Shown here: positions 25,809-34,369 of the stretch, in pieces | How the letters are laid out: each line of letters starts with the position of its first letter | How positions within the stretch are numbered: position 1 is the stretch's first letter | Assembly (NCBI GenBank): GCA_026708685.1 | Contig: JAPOUL010000162.1 | Location: 1 to 34,436 of the forward strand | Source: Bacteroidota bacterium | Lineage (GTDB): Bacteria > Bacteroidota > Rhodothermia > Rhodothermales > Bin80 | DNA: 34,436 nt | Direction: 5' to 3' | Notes under the pieces: generated by a model | Database searches by the model: none | Told to the model about the DNA's origin: nothing | What the model saw: only the letters and a program-made list of their open reading frames with translations | Program-made: the position numbers and the translations under genes

Positions 25809-27180
25809 TCTGACGCTCCACTTCCTCTGGGGAAGTTCCACCCACGCTTGAACGTGCCGAGACGACGGCATCCAGTCGTAGGTATTCCTGGACATCGGAA
25901 GCAATCAAAGTGCATACCTCCTGCATCTTTTCCAGAGGTAACGATTCCAAGGTCTTATTTTCACTTAGACAAATTCTGACCAAGTGTCCGACGATTTCAT
26001 GGGCTTCGCGAAACGGCACACCTTTAGTGGCCAGATAATCAGCCAAGTCCGTTGCATTACTGAATGCTGCACCAGCAGCTTGTCGCATGCGATCGGCATG
26101 CACTTCTATGTGGGGTAGCATGGAAGAATAGATTTTGAGAGACCATTCAACGGTATCGACCGCATCAAACACGCCCTCTTTGTCTTCCTGCATATCCTTG
26201 TTGTAGGTCAGAGGTAGCCCCTTCATGGTCATCATCATGGCCATCAGGCTTCCGCATACGCGTCCAGCTTTGCCCCTGATCAATTCACACATATCAGGAT
26301 TTTTTTTCTGCGGCATGATGCTACTGCCCGTAGTATGACTATCTGGCAGGGTGATAAATCGGAATTCCTGACTGGACCACAGGATGAATTCTTCACTGAG
26401 TCTGGAAAGGTGAATCATCACAATACTGCTAAATGACAGAAAGTCCAGTACAAAATCACGATCACTGACGGCATCCATAGAATTCATCATCACATCGTTA
26501 AACCCGAGCTGATCCGCTGCTACTATCCGATCAATCTCAAACCCCGTACCAGCAAGTGCACCAGCCCCCAAGGGGGATTCATTCAAGCGCTCCAATGTCT
26601 GTGTAAGACGCTCTGCATCACGTCGAAACATGGCATCATACGCCATTAGGTGATGGGAAAATAACACTGGCTGTGCCACTTGGAGATGCGTATATCCGGG
26701 CATGATAACCCCCAGGTGGGATTCGGCTAGATTGACCAGTTCACAACGAATCGTATGAAGTTCATCAGCAATCCGAAGACCTGCTTTTCGTAACCAGAGA
26801 CGCAGGTCCGTAGCAACTTGATCGTTCCGGCTTCGTGCAGTATGAAGTTTCCCTCCCACTGGACCAATTCGCTGTGTCAATTCATGTTCAATATTCATGT
26901 GAACATCTTCTAATGCGGTATTCCATACAAACTGATCTGCAAGAATGTCATCGCGGATCGTTTCCAGTCCTTGACAAATCAGCCGACATTCTTCTTCTGA
27001 AAGAATCTGCTGCTTCTTCAGCATGGTGGCATGGGCAATAGAACCCTCAATATCCTCTAGGGCCATACGCTTATCTACATCCACAGATGCACCAAAGGCT
27101 TCCACCAATGTATCTGTATCAGCAGTAAACCGCCCACCCCACATACGCTTGGCAGAAGAATGCTGAGAATTTTTTTTCAT
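25777..27180 (-). CDS. argH: Argininosuccinate lyase
   Basis: ArgH cleaves argininosuccinate to arginine and fumarate, the last step of arginine biosynthesis. The fumarase/aspartase superfamily signature GSSIMPQKKNPD begins at residue 285, in which the catalytic serine of the flexible loop lies (S286/S287). Other hallmarks are MWGGRF at the N-terminus, HTARSRNDQVATD, PGYTHLQVAQPV and LGAGALAGTGFEIDR. The ATG at 27180 gives the normal N-terminus (MKKNSQHSSAKRMWGGRFTAD) and 467 residues; the open frame reaches further upstream. No other arg gene is near. The 3' end runs 32 bp into the 3' end of the AI-2E transporter gene. Confidence 0.95.
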   Translation of the reverse strand: MKKNSQHSSAKRMWGGRFTADTDTLVEAFGASVDVDKRMALEDIEGSIAHATMLKKQQILSEEECRLICQGLETIRDDILADQFVWNTALEDVHMNIEHELTQRIGPVGGKLHTARSRNDQVATDLRLWLRKAGLRIADELHTIRCELVNLAESHLGVIMPGYTHLQVAQPVLFSHHLMAYDAMFRRDAERLTQTLERLNESPLGAGALAGTGFEIDRIVAADQLGFNDVMMNSMDAVSDRDFVLDFLSFSSIVMIHLSRLSEEFILWSSQEFRFITLPDSHTTGSSIMPQKKNPDMCELIRGKAGRVCGSLMAMMMTMKGLPLTYNKDMQEDKEGVFDAVDTVEWSLKIYSSMLPHIEVHADRMRQAAGAAFSNATDLADYLATKGVPFREAHEIVGHLVRICLSENKTLESLPLEKMQEVCTLIASDVQEYLRLDAVVSARSSVGGTSPEEVERQIKKARKQLCP

Positions 27181-27476
27181 AAGTTGTAGGATTTGATGAA
27201 GAATTGAGGGAAATGATACACTCAGCGTGCTCAATAAATGATGTAATTCCCCTAATTTAAGACTTCATGCCTTTGTACGAATATAGACCATCTTGGACTC
27301 ATATTCAATGATCTATGATTGCGAATGACATAAGCGGTGCCTGAAATGATTTCGCTATAAACTCAATGGAGTGAGTTGACATCCCACATTGATGTAAATG
27401 CTTCAAGAACCACCCAATGAACGATCGTGCGGGGGTGTGTTATAGAGATGGACACAAATTCACCCACCTCATAAAC

Positions 27477-28674
27477 ATGTTCCCCCATCCACCTTTAAGA
27501 CCGAATAAGCAAACCCCCGATCATGAGCCCCCACCTTCGCCTCTCCCTACTGGACGCGACCGTGGACCTGCGGCATTCTTTACGGAAAAGAGCCCATTAG
27601 ATCCAGATTCGATACAGCCCTCTCCGAACCAATCGTTCTTAATGTGGGACCACTTTCCTAATACAAGGAGCACCGGGTGCTGGTAAGACAGCATTACTTG
27701 ATGTGTTGTCTCATCAGGCAAAGCGAATGCCTGAACGGTCGTGGAGATCGCCGTAGAAGATCTCTATACTCCTGCCTCAATGGCACAGTCTCTGGGAACA
27801 ACGTACACGATTGATAAAGAGTACACATTACAGGTGGGGGTTCAGTTCCTTGGGGGCGGCCTTGTAGGGAGAGTTGCAGGTCATGCAAGTTCAAGAGAAA
27901 TCCTCAGACATCTTGCACCCGAAACTGGATTGATCTTAGTGCTATACGAAGCACAGCGTCTAGGCAATCTTCAAGATCTGCAGAGATCAAAACTTCGGCG
28001 ACGAGTACACTAAATGTAATACACAACGGTAAATTGGGGAAACCCGTCATGCTTCTAATGGCGGGACTTAGCACCTCCGAGATGGCTCTTAGCTCGCTCG
28101 GAGTTTCACGGTTTGATAGTAAATGTACTGTGAAACTTGGTTGATTGGACAAAGAATCAGAGTCTGCAGTCATCCGAGATTGGCTCACGCAGGCTGGTGG
28201 AGCGGTAGATGATCCGACTCCATGGATTGAGTCCATCTCCGAGCAAACGCATGGGTGGCCTCAGCATATCATATCCTATGTTAAGCCTGCAGAAGAATAC
28301 CTTAACTCCAATCACCATCGCATGACAGATAAAGGATTGGAGTCTATCCTCAAGCAGTGTGCAGAATCTCGAAAGGACTATTACAAAAAGCGTGCGAAAG
28401 GTATTGACAGGAAAAAGCGTGTATCTCTGGCGAGAAAATTCGCCAATGTTCCAGTAGGTAAAACCATGGAGCACGAGGACATCATATCTGCACTCGCGAA
28501 GGAGTACTCCGAAGAAGAATCTGGCAAACTCTTCAAAGAAGCACTTGAAAGGGAATCATTGATGATAGGGACGACGGAGACTATGATGTTCCGATTCCTT
28601 CCTTTCACATGTGGCTCATCGATAGCTACGGGAAAGACAGGGGCAAAGGTGGTATGTTCACAATGGAACGATAG
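27477..28674 (+). pseudogene. P-loop ATP-binding protein, multiply frameshifted
   Basis: The ATG at 27477 opens a proline-rich frame with TGRDRGPAAFF, then the reading must switch to GKEPIRSRFDTAL and again to IQGAPGAGKTALLDVL, a Walker A motif at 27667-27690. It continues as AVEDLYTPASMAQSL...LVLYEAQRLGN (27741 frame), then HNGKLGKPVMLLMAG...VKLG, an in-frame TGA at 28142, then IRDWLTQAGGAVDDPTPWI and HGWPQHIISYVKPAEEYL, and a last switch to GDYDVPIPSFHMWLIDSYG, ending at TAG 28674. At least four frameshifts and one nonsense codon break a gene of about 400 codons. It resembles ATP-binding proteins of the AAA/Orc1-Cdc6-like group found singly in this phylum, with a DEx-like Walker B now LYEAQR. 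The function of the parent is unknown. Confidence 0.7.
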
Positions 28675-29007
28675 CCTAACTTTGAACCGCGACATCTGGA
28701 CTGCATTTACCAAAAGGACATTGATACAGTGGTACACCCAGTGTCAGGCAATGCTATGCGTGTGCAAAAATCCATCTCTCAAAATTCTATGTCAAAAGTT
28801 TTTTTTTGAAAGCACGAGTTTTTTCCTTGATGTTGCATTGATTATCTGGGATCATCACAAAAAATGGATGCCCCAGAGTGAAAGCTCCCAAAGATTGGAT
28901 CGGAAATTCACTTCCGTCAATGGAGTCCATTCAGTGGAGTGAGTCCGAATGAATTAAATTTCGTATACTTATCGCCATTATTCTACCAACAAACATTAGA
29001 CTGATCC
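28675..29007. other. Gap after the ATPase pseudogene
   Basis: About 330 bp. An open frame runs on to 28942 but beyond 28674 it shows no family resemblance and low complexity (poly-T near 28800), so I treat it as non-coding. The last 65 bp should hold the promoter of the M20 gene; no clear motif is visible. Confidence 0.4.
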
Positions 29008-30345
29008 ATGAAGATTCTTGATCTACGAAACTGGAATGATTGTTCATCATTGCTTTTGATTTGTGCACTCCTACTCGGATTCATCTCTCCAGTGGATGCC
29101 CAGGATCTCCCAACCCTTCATCAGACTCTAGACATGCACGCCGAGTCGATTGAGTCCGATGTGATCAGCTGGCGTAGAGATATCCATGCAAACCCCGAAC
29201 TTGGAAATCGAGAATTTCGCACAGCTGCACTCGTGGCAGATCATCTTCGCTCCCTTGACATTGAGGTACAAACTGAAATTGCCCACACTGGGGTCGTCGG
29301 TTACTTGAAAGGGGGCAAACCCGGCCCTATTGTTGCCCTCCGTGCTGATATGGATGCACTCCCAGTGACCGAGTTGGTTGATCTACCATTCGCATCCAAA
29401 GTCCGTACCACCTATAATGGGATGGATGTTGGGGTGATGCATGCATGCGGTCATGACACCCATGTTGCCATGCTGATGGGTGCCGCTTCGGTTCTATCCG
29501 AGATGAAAGATGATCTATCGGGCTCCATCAAATTTATTTTCCAACCTGCCGAGGAAGGCGCACCCGAAGGGGAAGAAGGTGGAGCCAAACTGATGCTTGA
29601 AGAAGGGGCATTTGACGATCCCAGTCCCGAAGTTGTGTTTGGGCTCCATGTATGGCCTGATCGGGTTGGACATCTCAAGTACTCACCTGGCCCGTTCATG
29701 GCCAGTTCTGATCAATTTGAGATCACCATTCACGGTCAGCAAACTCACGGTGCTGTGCCATGGGGAGGGATTGATCCAATTGTCATTGGCAGTCAGGTGG
29801 TTCTCGGCCTCCAAACGATCGCAAGTCGTCAACTGGATGTGACTGCCACGCCTTCCATCATTACCGTGGGTACATTTCACGGTGGAGTACGAAGCAATAT
29901 CATTCCAGATGAGGTTACTCTCACTGGTACAATCCGTACATTTTTGCCTGAAGTCCGTGAAGACATTCACGCGAGAATTCATCAGACTGTTGAACACATT
30001 ACCGCTAGTGCTGGTGCGACCGCGGATGTTCAAATTCAGCTTGGATATCCCGTTACGGTGAATGATACCGATCTCACGGTGCAAATGCTGCCCTCCCTGA
30101 AACGAGTTTCTGATTCGGTTGAACAGATTCCCAAAATTACAGGAGCCGAAGACTTCTCTTACTATGCCAAAGAAGTTCCTGGATTGTTTGTCTTTCTGGG
30201 TATCGTTCCACCCGATGAAGATGTGGAAACCTTTCCCCGAAACCATTCCCCTCACTTTTATGTAGATGAATCGGCCTTGGTTACAGGTGTGCGAACGCTA
30301 TCAAGTCTAGCGATTGATTATATGTACAACAATCAAACTGAGTAG
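29008..30345 (+). CDS. Secreted M20-family amidohydrolase (N-acyl amino acid hydrolase type)
   Basis: A signal peptide (LLLICALLLGFISPVDAQ) directs export to the periplasm. The M20 metallopeptidase fold is shown by ALRADMDALPV, MHACGHDTHVAML with C147 and H149 as metal ligands, FQPAEEG with catalytic/metal E182-E183, an internal dimerisation domain, and the C-terminal HSPHFYVDE with H413 and H416. This arrangement (C in place of an early aspartate, HACGHD) marks the M20D group: IAA-amino acid, hippurate and N-acyl-L-amino acid hydrolases. Probable reaction: release of an amino acid from an N-acyl conjugate. At 445 residues the gene is full length. No neighbouring gene shows the pathway. Confidence 0.92.
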   Translation: MKILDLRNWNDCSSLLLICALLLGFISPVDAQDLPTLHQTLDMHAESIESDVISWRRDIHANPELGNREFRTAALVADHLRSLDIEVQTEIAHTGVVGYLKGGKPGPIVALRADMDALPVTELVDLPFASKVRTTYNGMDVGVMHACGHDTHVAMLMGAASVLSEMKDDLSGSIKFIFQPAEEGAPEGEEGGAKLMLEEGAFDDPSPEVVFGLHVWPDRVGHLKYSPGPFMASSDQFEITIHGQQTHGAVPWGGIDPIVIGSQVVLGLQTIASRQLDVTATPSIITVGTFHGGVRSNIIPDEVTLTGTIRTFLPEVREDIHARIHQTVEHITASAGATADVQIQLGYPVTVNDTDLTVQMLPSLKRVSDSVEQIPKITGAEDFSYYAKEVPGLFVFLGIVPPDEDVETFPRNHSPHFYVDESALVTGVRTLSSLAIDYMYNNQTE

Positions 30346-30388
30346 ATTTCGGTCAAGCGTGGACATTCATGTAATCTTACGACCAAAT

Positions 30389-30430
30389 AAAGGATGATGT
30401 CTGCTATGCTTCACTTCATGATCATCCTTT
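30389..30430 (+). terminator. Probable terminator of the M20 gene
   Basis: AAAGGATGAT (30389-30398) and ATCATCCTTT (30421-30430) form a perfect 10-bp stem with a 22-nt loop 43 bp after the stop codon. The downstream arm ends in TTT and continues CATTTAG, so it is an A-stem-T type terminator, though the loop is long. Confidence 0.45.
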
Positions 30431-30463
30431 CATTTAGATATCTTGCGTATGGATCCTAGCAGC

Positions 30464-30481
30464 CCCCCACTGAAGTCGGGG
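30464..30481. repeat. GC-rich hairpin similar to IS200/IS605-type end hairpins
   Basis: CCCCCACT and AGTCGGGG form a stem with one mismatch and a 2-nt loop. On the minus strand the sequence reads ACCCCGACTTCAGTGGGGG, a pattern known from ends of IS200/IS605 elements and the 3' part of TnpB-associated RNAs. No tnpA or tnpB gene is in the window, so this would be a relic or an excision scar. Confidence 0.3.
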
Positions 30482-30530
30482 TTTCCATTGAAGAAATTTG
30501 GTGAAAAACTTGAACCGCACCATAGATTCT

Positions 30531-30566
30531 ATCATAATAGGGATATATGGTGTACCCCTATATGAT
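30531..30566. repeat. Near-perfect inverted repeat upstream of the DoxX-esterase gene
   Basis: ATCATAATAGGG (30531-30542) pairs with CCCTATATGAT (30556-30566) with a single bulged A and a 13-nt loop. It is about 80 bp before the start codon, so it may be an operator or a 5'-UTR structure. Function unknown. Confidence 0.35.
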
Positions 30567-30646
30567 GTCTTTGCAATCATCGCTTTCCATTCTACTTGAT
30601 CATTCATTCATTTGGAATCTCTCAATAACATTGAACTTTGAATCAC

Positions 30647-31924
30647 ATGATTTTGAATCAACTCAACAAATACTCTGACCTTGGTCATCTTATCTTCCGA
30701 ATCGGATTCGGATTGGGAATGTTTATCTTTCATGGATGGAAAAAGTTGATTGGTGGTCCTGAGGTATGGGCATCGGTTGGATCAGCTATGGAGATCTTTG
30801 GAATTGGCTTTGGTCATACTTTCTTTGGGTTCTTAGCCGCTTTTGCCGAATCTGTTGGGGCACTTTTTGTGGTAGCAGGGATTTTGTACCGACCAGCCAT
30901 CGCGATGCTTGGATTCACGATGATCGTAGCCACACTATCGCTCGCCGTGTCAGGATCTGGCAACCCATCCCATGCTTTTAAGAACATGTTTGTGTGTGCG
31001 GGGATGTTTTTGGTTGGTCCTGGAAAATATAGCCTTGATCATCGATTCGTAGCAAAAGCTGCTCCCCTATTGCTTTTGACTGCACTTCTTCTTCCTCTGC
31101 ATGGCTCTGCCCAACATAGCACCGTGCATGATGATCTCACCCTGCAAAGTGAAATTCTGAATTCAGAGCGAAAATTTGCTGTCTACCTCCCGCCTGACTA
31201 TCATACAAGTGAGCGCAGCTATCCAGCACTCTATTTATTGCATGGTTCAGGAGATGATCAAACGGGTTGGATCCAGTTTGGTGAAGTTCGCCATATCACC
31301 GACGAAGCCATCCGTGACGGAAAAGCAACGCCAATGGTGATCATCATGCCAGATGCAAATACTGGGGTCCGTGGATATTTCAATGATGTAACCAATTCAT
31401 GGCGATACGAGGATTTCTTTTTTGAAGAATTGATCCCACATGTGGAGAAACGATTCCGGGTCAAGCCTGAAAAGCGGTATCGTGCTGTTTCTGGCTTATC
31501 CATGGGAGGTGGCGGTTCATTTATCTATGCACTTCGTCGACCCGACCTCTTTTCTTCAGCTGCACCCCTTAGTGCGTGGGTTGGCCCCAGCTCTGCCGAA
31601 GATTATAAAAATACGATGGAGCGTTGGGGAAATGATATGACAGGCATCTCCGACTCTGATATTGAACACTATGTGACGCAGCACAACGCTGTTGAACTCA
31701 TTCAGAGTTTGCCCAAAGATCACATCCAATCGGTCCGATGGTTTATTGATTGCGGAGATGATGACTATCTCTATGAAGGAAATTCTCTCGCCCACATTGA
31801 ACTCCGAAGGCGTGGCATCCCCCATGAATTTCGCATTCGGGATGGAGGTCATACATGGACCTACTGGCGTGAGAGCTTACCCGAAGTGCTTTACTTCATT
31901 TCTCAGGCGTTTCATCAGTATTAG
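30647..31924 (+). CDS. Fusion of a DoxX-family membrane domain with an alpha/beta-hydrolase esterase
   Basis: Residues ~1-133 are a DoxX-type four-helix membrane domain (FRIGFGLGMFIFHGWKKLIGG, FLAAFAESVGALFVVAGIL). Residues ~135-155 are a further hydrophobic stretch ending in an alanine-rich, signal-peptide-like site (PLLLLTALLLPLHGSAQ). Residues ~160-425 are a putative esterase of the EstD/enterochelin-esterase type: YLLHGSGDD, nucleophile S285 in GLSMGG, D373 in CGDDDYLY and H402 in GGHTW. The esterase part would lie in the periplasm. The frame is continuous; the ATG at 30647 was preferred to a TTG three codons upstream. It looks like a DoxX gene joined to a formerly separate secreted esterase with its own signal peptide. 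Confidence 0.85.
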   Translation: MILNQLNKYSDLGHLIFRIGFGLGMFIFHGWKKLIGGPEVWASVGSAMEIFGIGFGHTFFGFLAAFAESVGALFVVAGILYRPAIAMLGFTMIVATLSLAVSGSGNPSHAFKNMFVCAGMFLVGPGKYSLDHRFVAKAAPLLLLTALLLPLHGSAQHSTVHDDLTLQSEILNSERKFAVYLPPDYHTSERSYPALYLLHGSGDDQTGWIQFGEVRHITDEAIRDGKATPMVIIMPDANTGVRGYFNDVTNSWRYEDFFFEELIPHVEKRFRVKPEKRYRAVSGLSMGGGGSFIYALRRPDLFSSAAPLSAWVGPSSAEDYKNTMERWGNDMTGISDSDIEHYVTQHNAVELIQSLPKDHIQSVRWFIDCGDDDYLYEGNSLAHIELRRRGIPHEFRIRDGGHTWTYWRESLPEVLYFISQAFHQY

Positions 31925-32104
31925 CATCACCTTGATCTGCGAGTGAGTATTTTATTGTTCCAATTATTTGATTGACCCATCGTCACAGGGAGGAGAGTCC
32001 CATATTTTGATCAATTAATTCCATTCAGTATTAATTCTCACTTTTTCTCCTGTCAACTCCCGCTTGGGGCAGGATGCTACTGCAAACTTAACTACTTCGC
32101 TGAT

Positions 32105-34369
32105 TTACCGAACACTCATAAAGTGTCCAAAATAGACCGAAGAAGAATTATCATCCAAAGATGTGGCTTGAATCCGATACAGATACGCACCAGAGGGCAA
32201 ATTCAGATCGCTGAGTTCTATTTCATTGCCCCATCCAGCGGTCAAATACACCGACGGGCTTGACACCAACCGTCTCCCCGTGATATCCAACACTTCCATG
32301 GCCTGCACGCGTGCAGGCCATGGAAGATCAAAGACCAGATTCGTGGAACTCTGGAATGGATTCGGATAGTTGGAATACCCCCGGAATTCTTGGGGAATAC
32401 CCGGATTTTCATCTGCATGAACAGGAGATATGATACCAATGCTGAATAGGAGACTATCCTGTGCCCCGTGGTGATCCGTCGCTGTGTAGGTCAAGGCGAT
32501 CCGTGGAGTGATGACCAACGGAGTTCCACTGATGGTTCGCGTCCGAGCATCAAACCGCAGGTCAAATGGAAGATCAAACAGCGTAAGGGTATACTGGATG
32601 GGAGGCACGCCTCCTGTTACCTCTGGAAGCACCAGAGGATCAATGACTTGCCCTCGCGGAAAGGACTGATTGGGGATGGTTTTGGTAAAGATGATGGCGT
32701 ACACTTTGATGTCAAAGTCCAGTTTGCTACTGGTCCCCGCACGATCCTCCACGGTATAGGTATAGACCTGCGACTTTGTCACCTCTGAGGGCGTTCCGCT
32801 GAGCGTACGAGTTTCTGCATCAAAGGCAATCCCCTTGGGAAGGTCTGGGGTTACAGTATACATGTACGGCAGTACCCCTCCCAAGGCACTGGGTAGCACA
32901 TGATCAGCAATCGCTTTTCCCACTGGACACATCTGATCTGCAACCGAGTCAGCAAAGACTAGGTCCTGCGGTGCAGTAACTTCTATGGTGAATGTCTGTA
33001 TCGCCGTGGCATTTTCGTCATCGGTGACCGTATACGTAAAAGTGGTGGGAGATAGACGCTCTGATGGAGTTCCACTCAATGTTTGGGTGGAAGTATCCAA
33101 CTCAAGTCCTGCGGGCGGATCTGGCGTAAGAGCATAGCGATAGGGTTGGGTTCCTCCTGCGGCATCAGGAAACATCACCTCATCAATGGGCACTCCCACA
33201 AGAAAGGATTGATTGAGGATTGTCGTGGCAAACAATAATGGCTGGACATCAGGATCGTCATCATCAACAATGGTCAGTGTGTGTATCCCTTGACTTCCTG
33301 TGTCATATCCTGCACCGCTGATCAGCATCACGATCACCGTCTCGTCAGATTCATCTACTGGATCATTGGTGATCACAATGGCAAGATTCGTTGAGGTCGC
33401 ATTGGCGGCCACTATGACAGAGCCTGATCCTTGAATGGTGTAATCGGCATTTTCAGTGGCTGTACCTCCCAGAGAATATGTCATGGTAAGCGAAGTTGTT
33501 GATGCAGGATTCACATTCACCTGAACCGTTGCCGTGGCTGTCGTTTCGTTGACCTGAGAAGACGCTACGTCAAACGAGACAACAATCCCTGTTGACGTTC
33601 CAGTGGCTGTCGTCGCATTGACTACATCGGATGCTGGGCTTTCTCCTACGGAGTTGATGGCATAAACACGGTAATGGCGAGTGGTGCTTTCGGTTAGTCC
33701 AGTATGGGAGTAGGTGGTTTCGATGTGATTTTCGACCAAATCCTCCCAGTTGGTACTCCCATCGTCCGATACTTCAATCCGGTATCCTATAATGGACGCA
33801 TCTCCCGTACTGGATGGAGCACTCCACGATAGATTAATAGTGGTTTGCCCCGATGCTGTCGCACGGAGAAACCTTGGTGCAGTCGGTGCGGTGGCCGTTC
33901 CAGTAGTCGCCGTGGTAGCACTGGATGCTGGGCTTTCTCCTACGGAGTTGATCGCATAAACACGGTAGTAGCGTGTCGTTCCTGCTGTCAGTCCTGTATG
34001 GGAATCCGTCGTTGCCGTTGCAGTAGGGTTCGTTCTTGTCAGGTTTGTCCAAGGATCGTTTCCATCTGTTGACCACTGTATGCGGTATCCTGTAATGGAT
34101 GCACCTCCCGTACTGGATGGAGCACTCCACGATAGATTGATGGTCGTCTGCCCCGATGCCGTTGCGGTCAGCGACCTCGGTGCACTCGGTGCGGTTGCCG
34201 ATGCAGATGCCGATATCGTAGTCGCATTGTCTACATTGGATGCAGCAGTACTTTCCCCCACCGAGTTGCTGGCATAAACACGGTAATGCCGCGTTGTTCC
34301 AGAATTAAGTCCAGTATCGGCATAGATGTGCTCCGTGCCCGTCCTGAGTTCGGCGGTTACCTTTGCCAC
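32105..34369 (-). CDS. Large surface protein with FN3, Calx-beta and Ig-like repeats and C-terminal sorting domain, 5' end probably lost
   Basis: The frame starts at GTG 34369 inside a fibronectin type III repeat (HYRVYASNSVGESTAASN), then has two further FN3 units (about 60-155 and 160-252), a Calx-beta domain (~258-370, ending IVDDDDPDV), and three putative Ig/cadherin-like He_PIG units (~375-650), each with ...NQSF..G..., YTLTP or YTVTP and LSGTPSE. The C-terminus has YPNPF (Y668) and a sorting domain for T9SS-type secretion. The protein would be exported and surface-anchored, with an adhesive or structural role. No signal peptide is present and an in-frame TAG lies 51 bp before the GTG, so the N-terminus is missing or frameshifted, or lies beyond the window. 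FN3 units repeat in DNA with a 294-bp period. Confidence 0.8.
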   Translation of the reverse strand: MAKVTAELRTGTEHIYADTGLNSGTTRHYRVYASNSVGESTAASNVDNATTISASASATAPSAPRSLTATASGQTTINLSWSAPSSTGGASITGYRIQWSTDGNDPWTNLTRTNPTATATTDSHTGLTAGTTRYYRVYAINSVGESPASSATTATTGTATAPTAPRFLRATASGQTTINLSWSAPSSTGDASIIGYRIEVSDDGSTNWEDLVENHIETTYSHTGLTESTTRHYRVYAINSVGESPASDVVNATTATGTSTGIVVSFDVASSQVNETTATATVQVNVNPASTTSLTMTYSLGGTATENADYTIQGSGSVIVAANATSTNLAIVITNDPVDESDETVIVMLISGAGYDTGSQGIHTLTIVDDDDPDVQPLLFATTILNQSFLVGVPIDEVMFPDAAGGTQPYRYALTPDPPAGLELDTSTQTLSGTPSERLSPTTFTYTVTDDENATAIQTFTIEVTAPQDLVFADSVADQMCPVGKAIADHVLPSALGGVLPYMYTVTPDLPKGIAFDAETRTLSGTPSEVTKSQVYTYTVEDRAGTSSKLDFDIKVYAIIFTKTIPNQSFPRGQVIDPLVLPEVTGGVPPIQYTLTLFDLPFDLRFDARTRTISGTPLVITPRIALTYTATDHHGAQDSLLFSIGIISPVHADENPGIPQEFRGYSNYPNPFQSSTNLVFDLPWPARVQAMEVLDITGRRLVSSPSVYLTAGWGNEIELSDLNLPSGAYLYRIQATSLDDNSSSVYFGHFMSVR
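32293..32326. repeat. 34-bp perfect palindrome inside the sorting domain
   Basis: CTTCCATGGCCTGCACG is followed at once by its exact reverse complement, so the whole 34 bp is self-complementary with no spacer. It encodes part of the sorting domain (LPWPARVQAME) in the surface-protein gene. The flanking bases do not extend the pairing. Confidence 0.95.
33630..34290. repeat. Tandem FN3-encoding DNA repeats
   Basis: Near-identical segments encoding YAINSVGESPAS and neighbouring residues recur, with the marker GCATAAACACGGTA at 33660, 33954 and 34272 (spacing 294 and 318 bp, i.e. 98 and 106 codons). They are internal repeats of the FN3 units, useful for recombination-driven length change, and not a CRISPR array. 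Confidence 0.85.

Larger units (their letters stand above)
30346..30646. other. Intergenic region rich in hairpins
   Basis: The 300 bp between the amidohydrolase and the DoxX-esterase gene contain three inverted repeats: a 10-bp perfect stem at 30389-30430, a short GC-rich hairpin at 30464-30481, and an 11-12-bp near-perfect stem at 30531-30566. No coding sequence is recognised. The first is suited to termination; the second resembles hairpins at ends of IS200/IS605 elements. Confidence 0.5.

Noticed and set aside
27180..27476. A regulatory RNA or tRNA upstream of the ATPase pseudogene
   Set aside because: Only a 6-bp stem (AACTCA/TGAGTT) was found and no cloverleaf or T-loop GTTCGA-type sequence.
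14743..28674. Reassignment of TGA to tryptophan (code 4) as explanation for the in-frame TGA codons
   Set aside because: Many intact genes here end in TGA, often overlapping the next start (rsmD/coaD, the ATPase, the lipoprotein operon), and tryptophan is written TGG throughout. The interrupted genes also carry frameshifts, so mutation is simpler.
33630..34290. CRISPR-like repeats
   Set aside because: The repeat period is about 294-318 bp and in frame with FN3 units; there are no short direct repeats with unique spacers.
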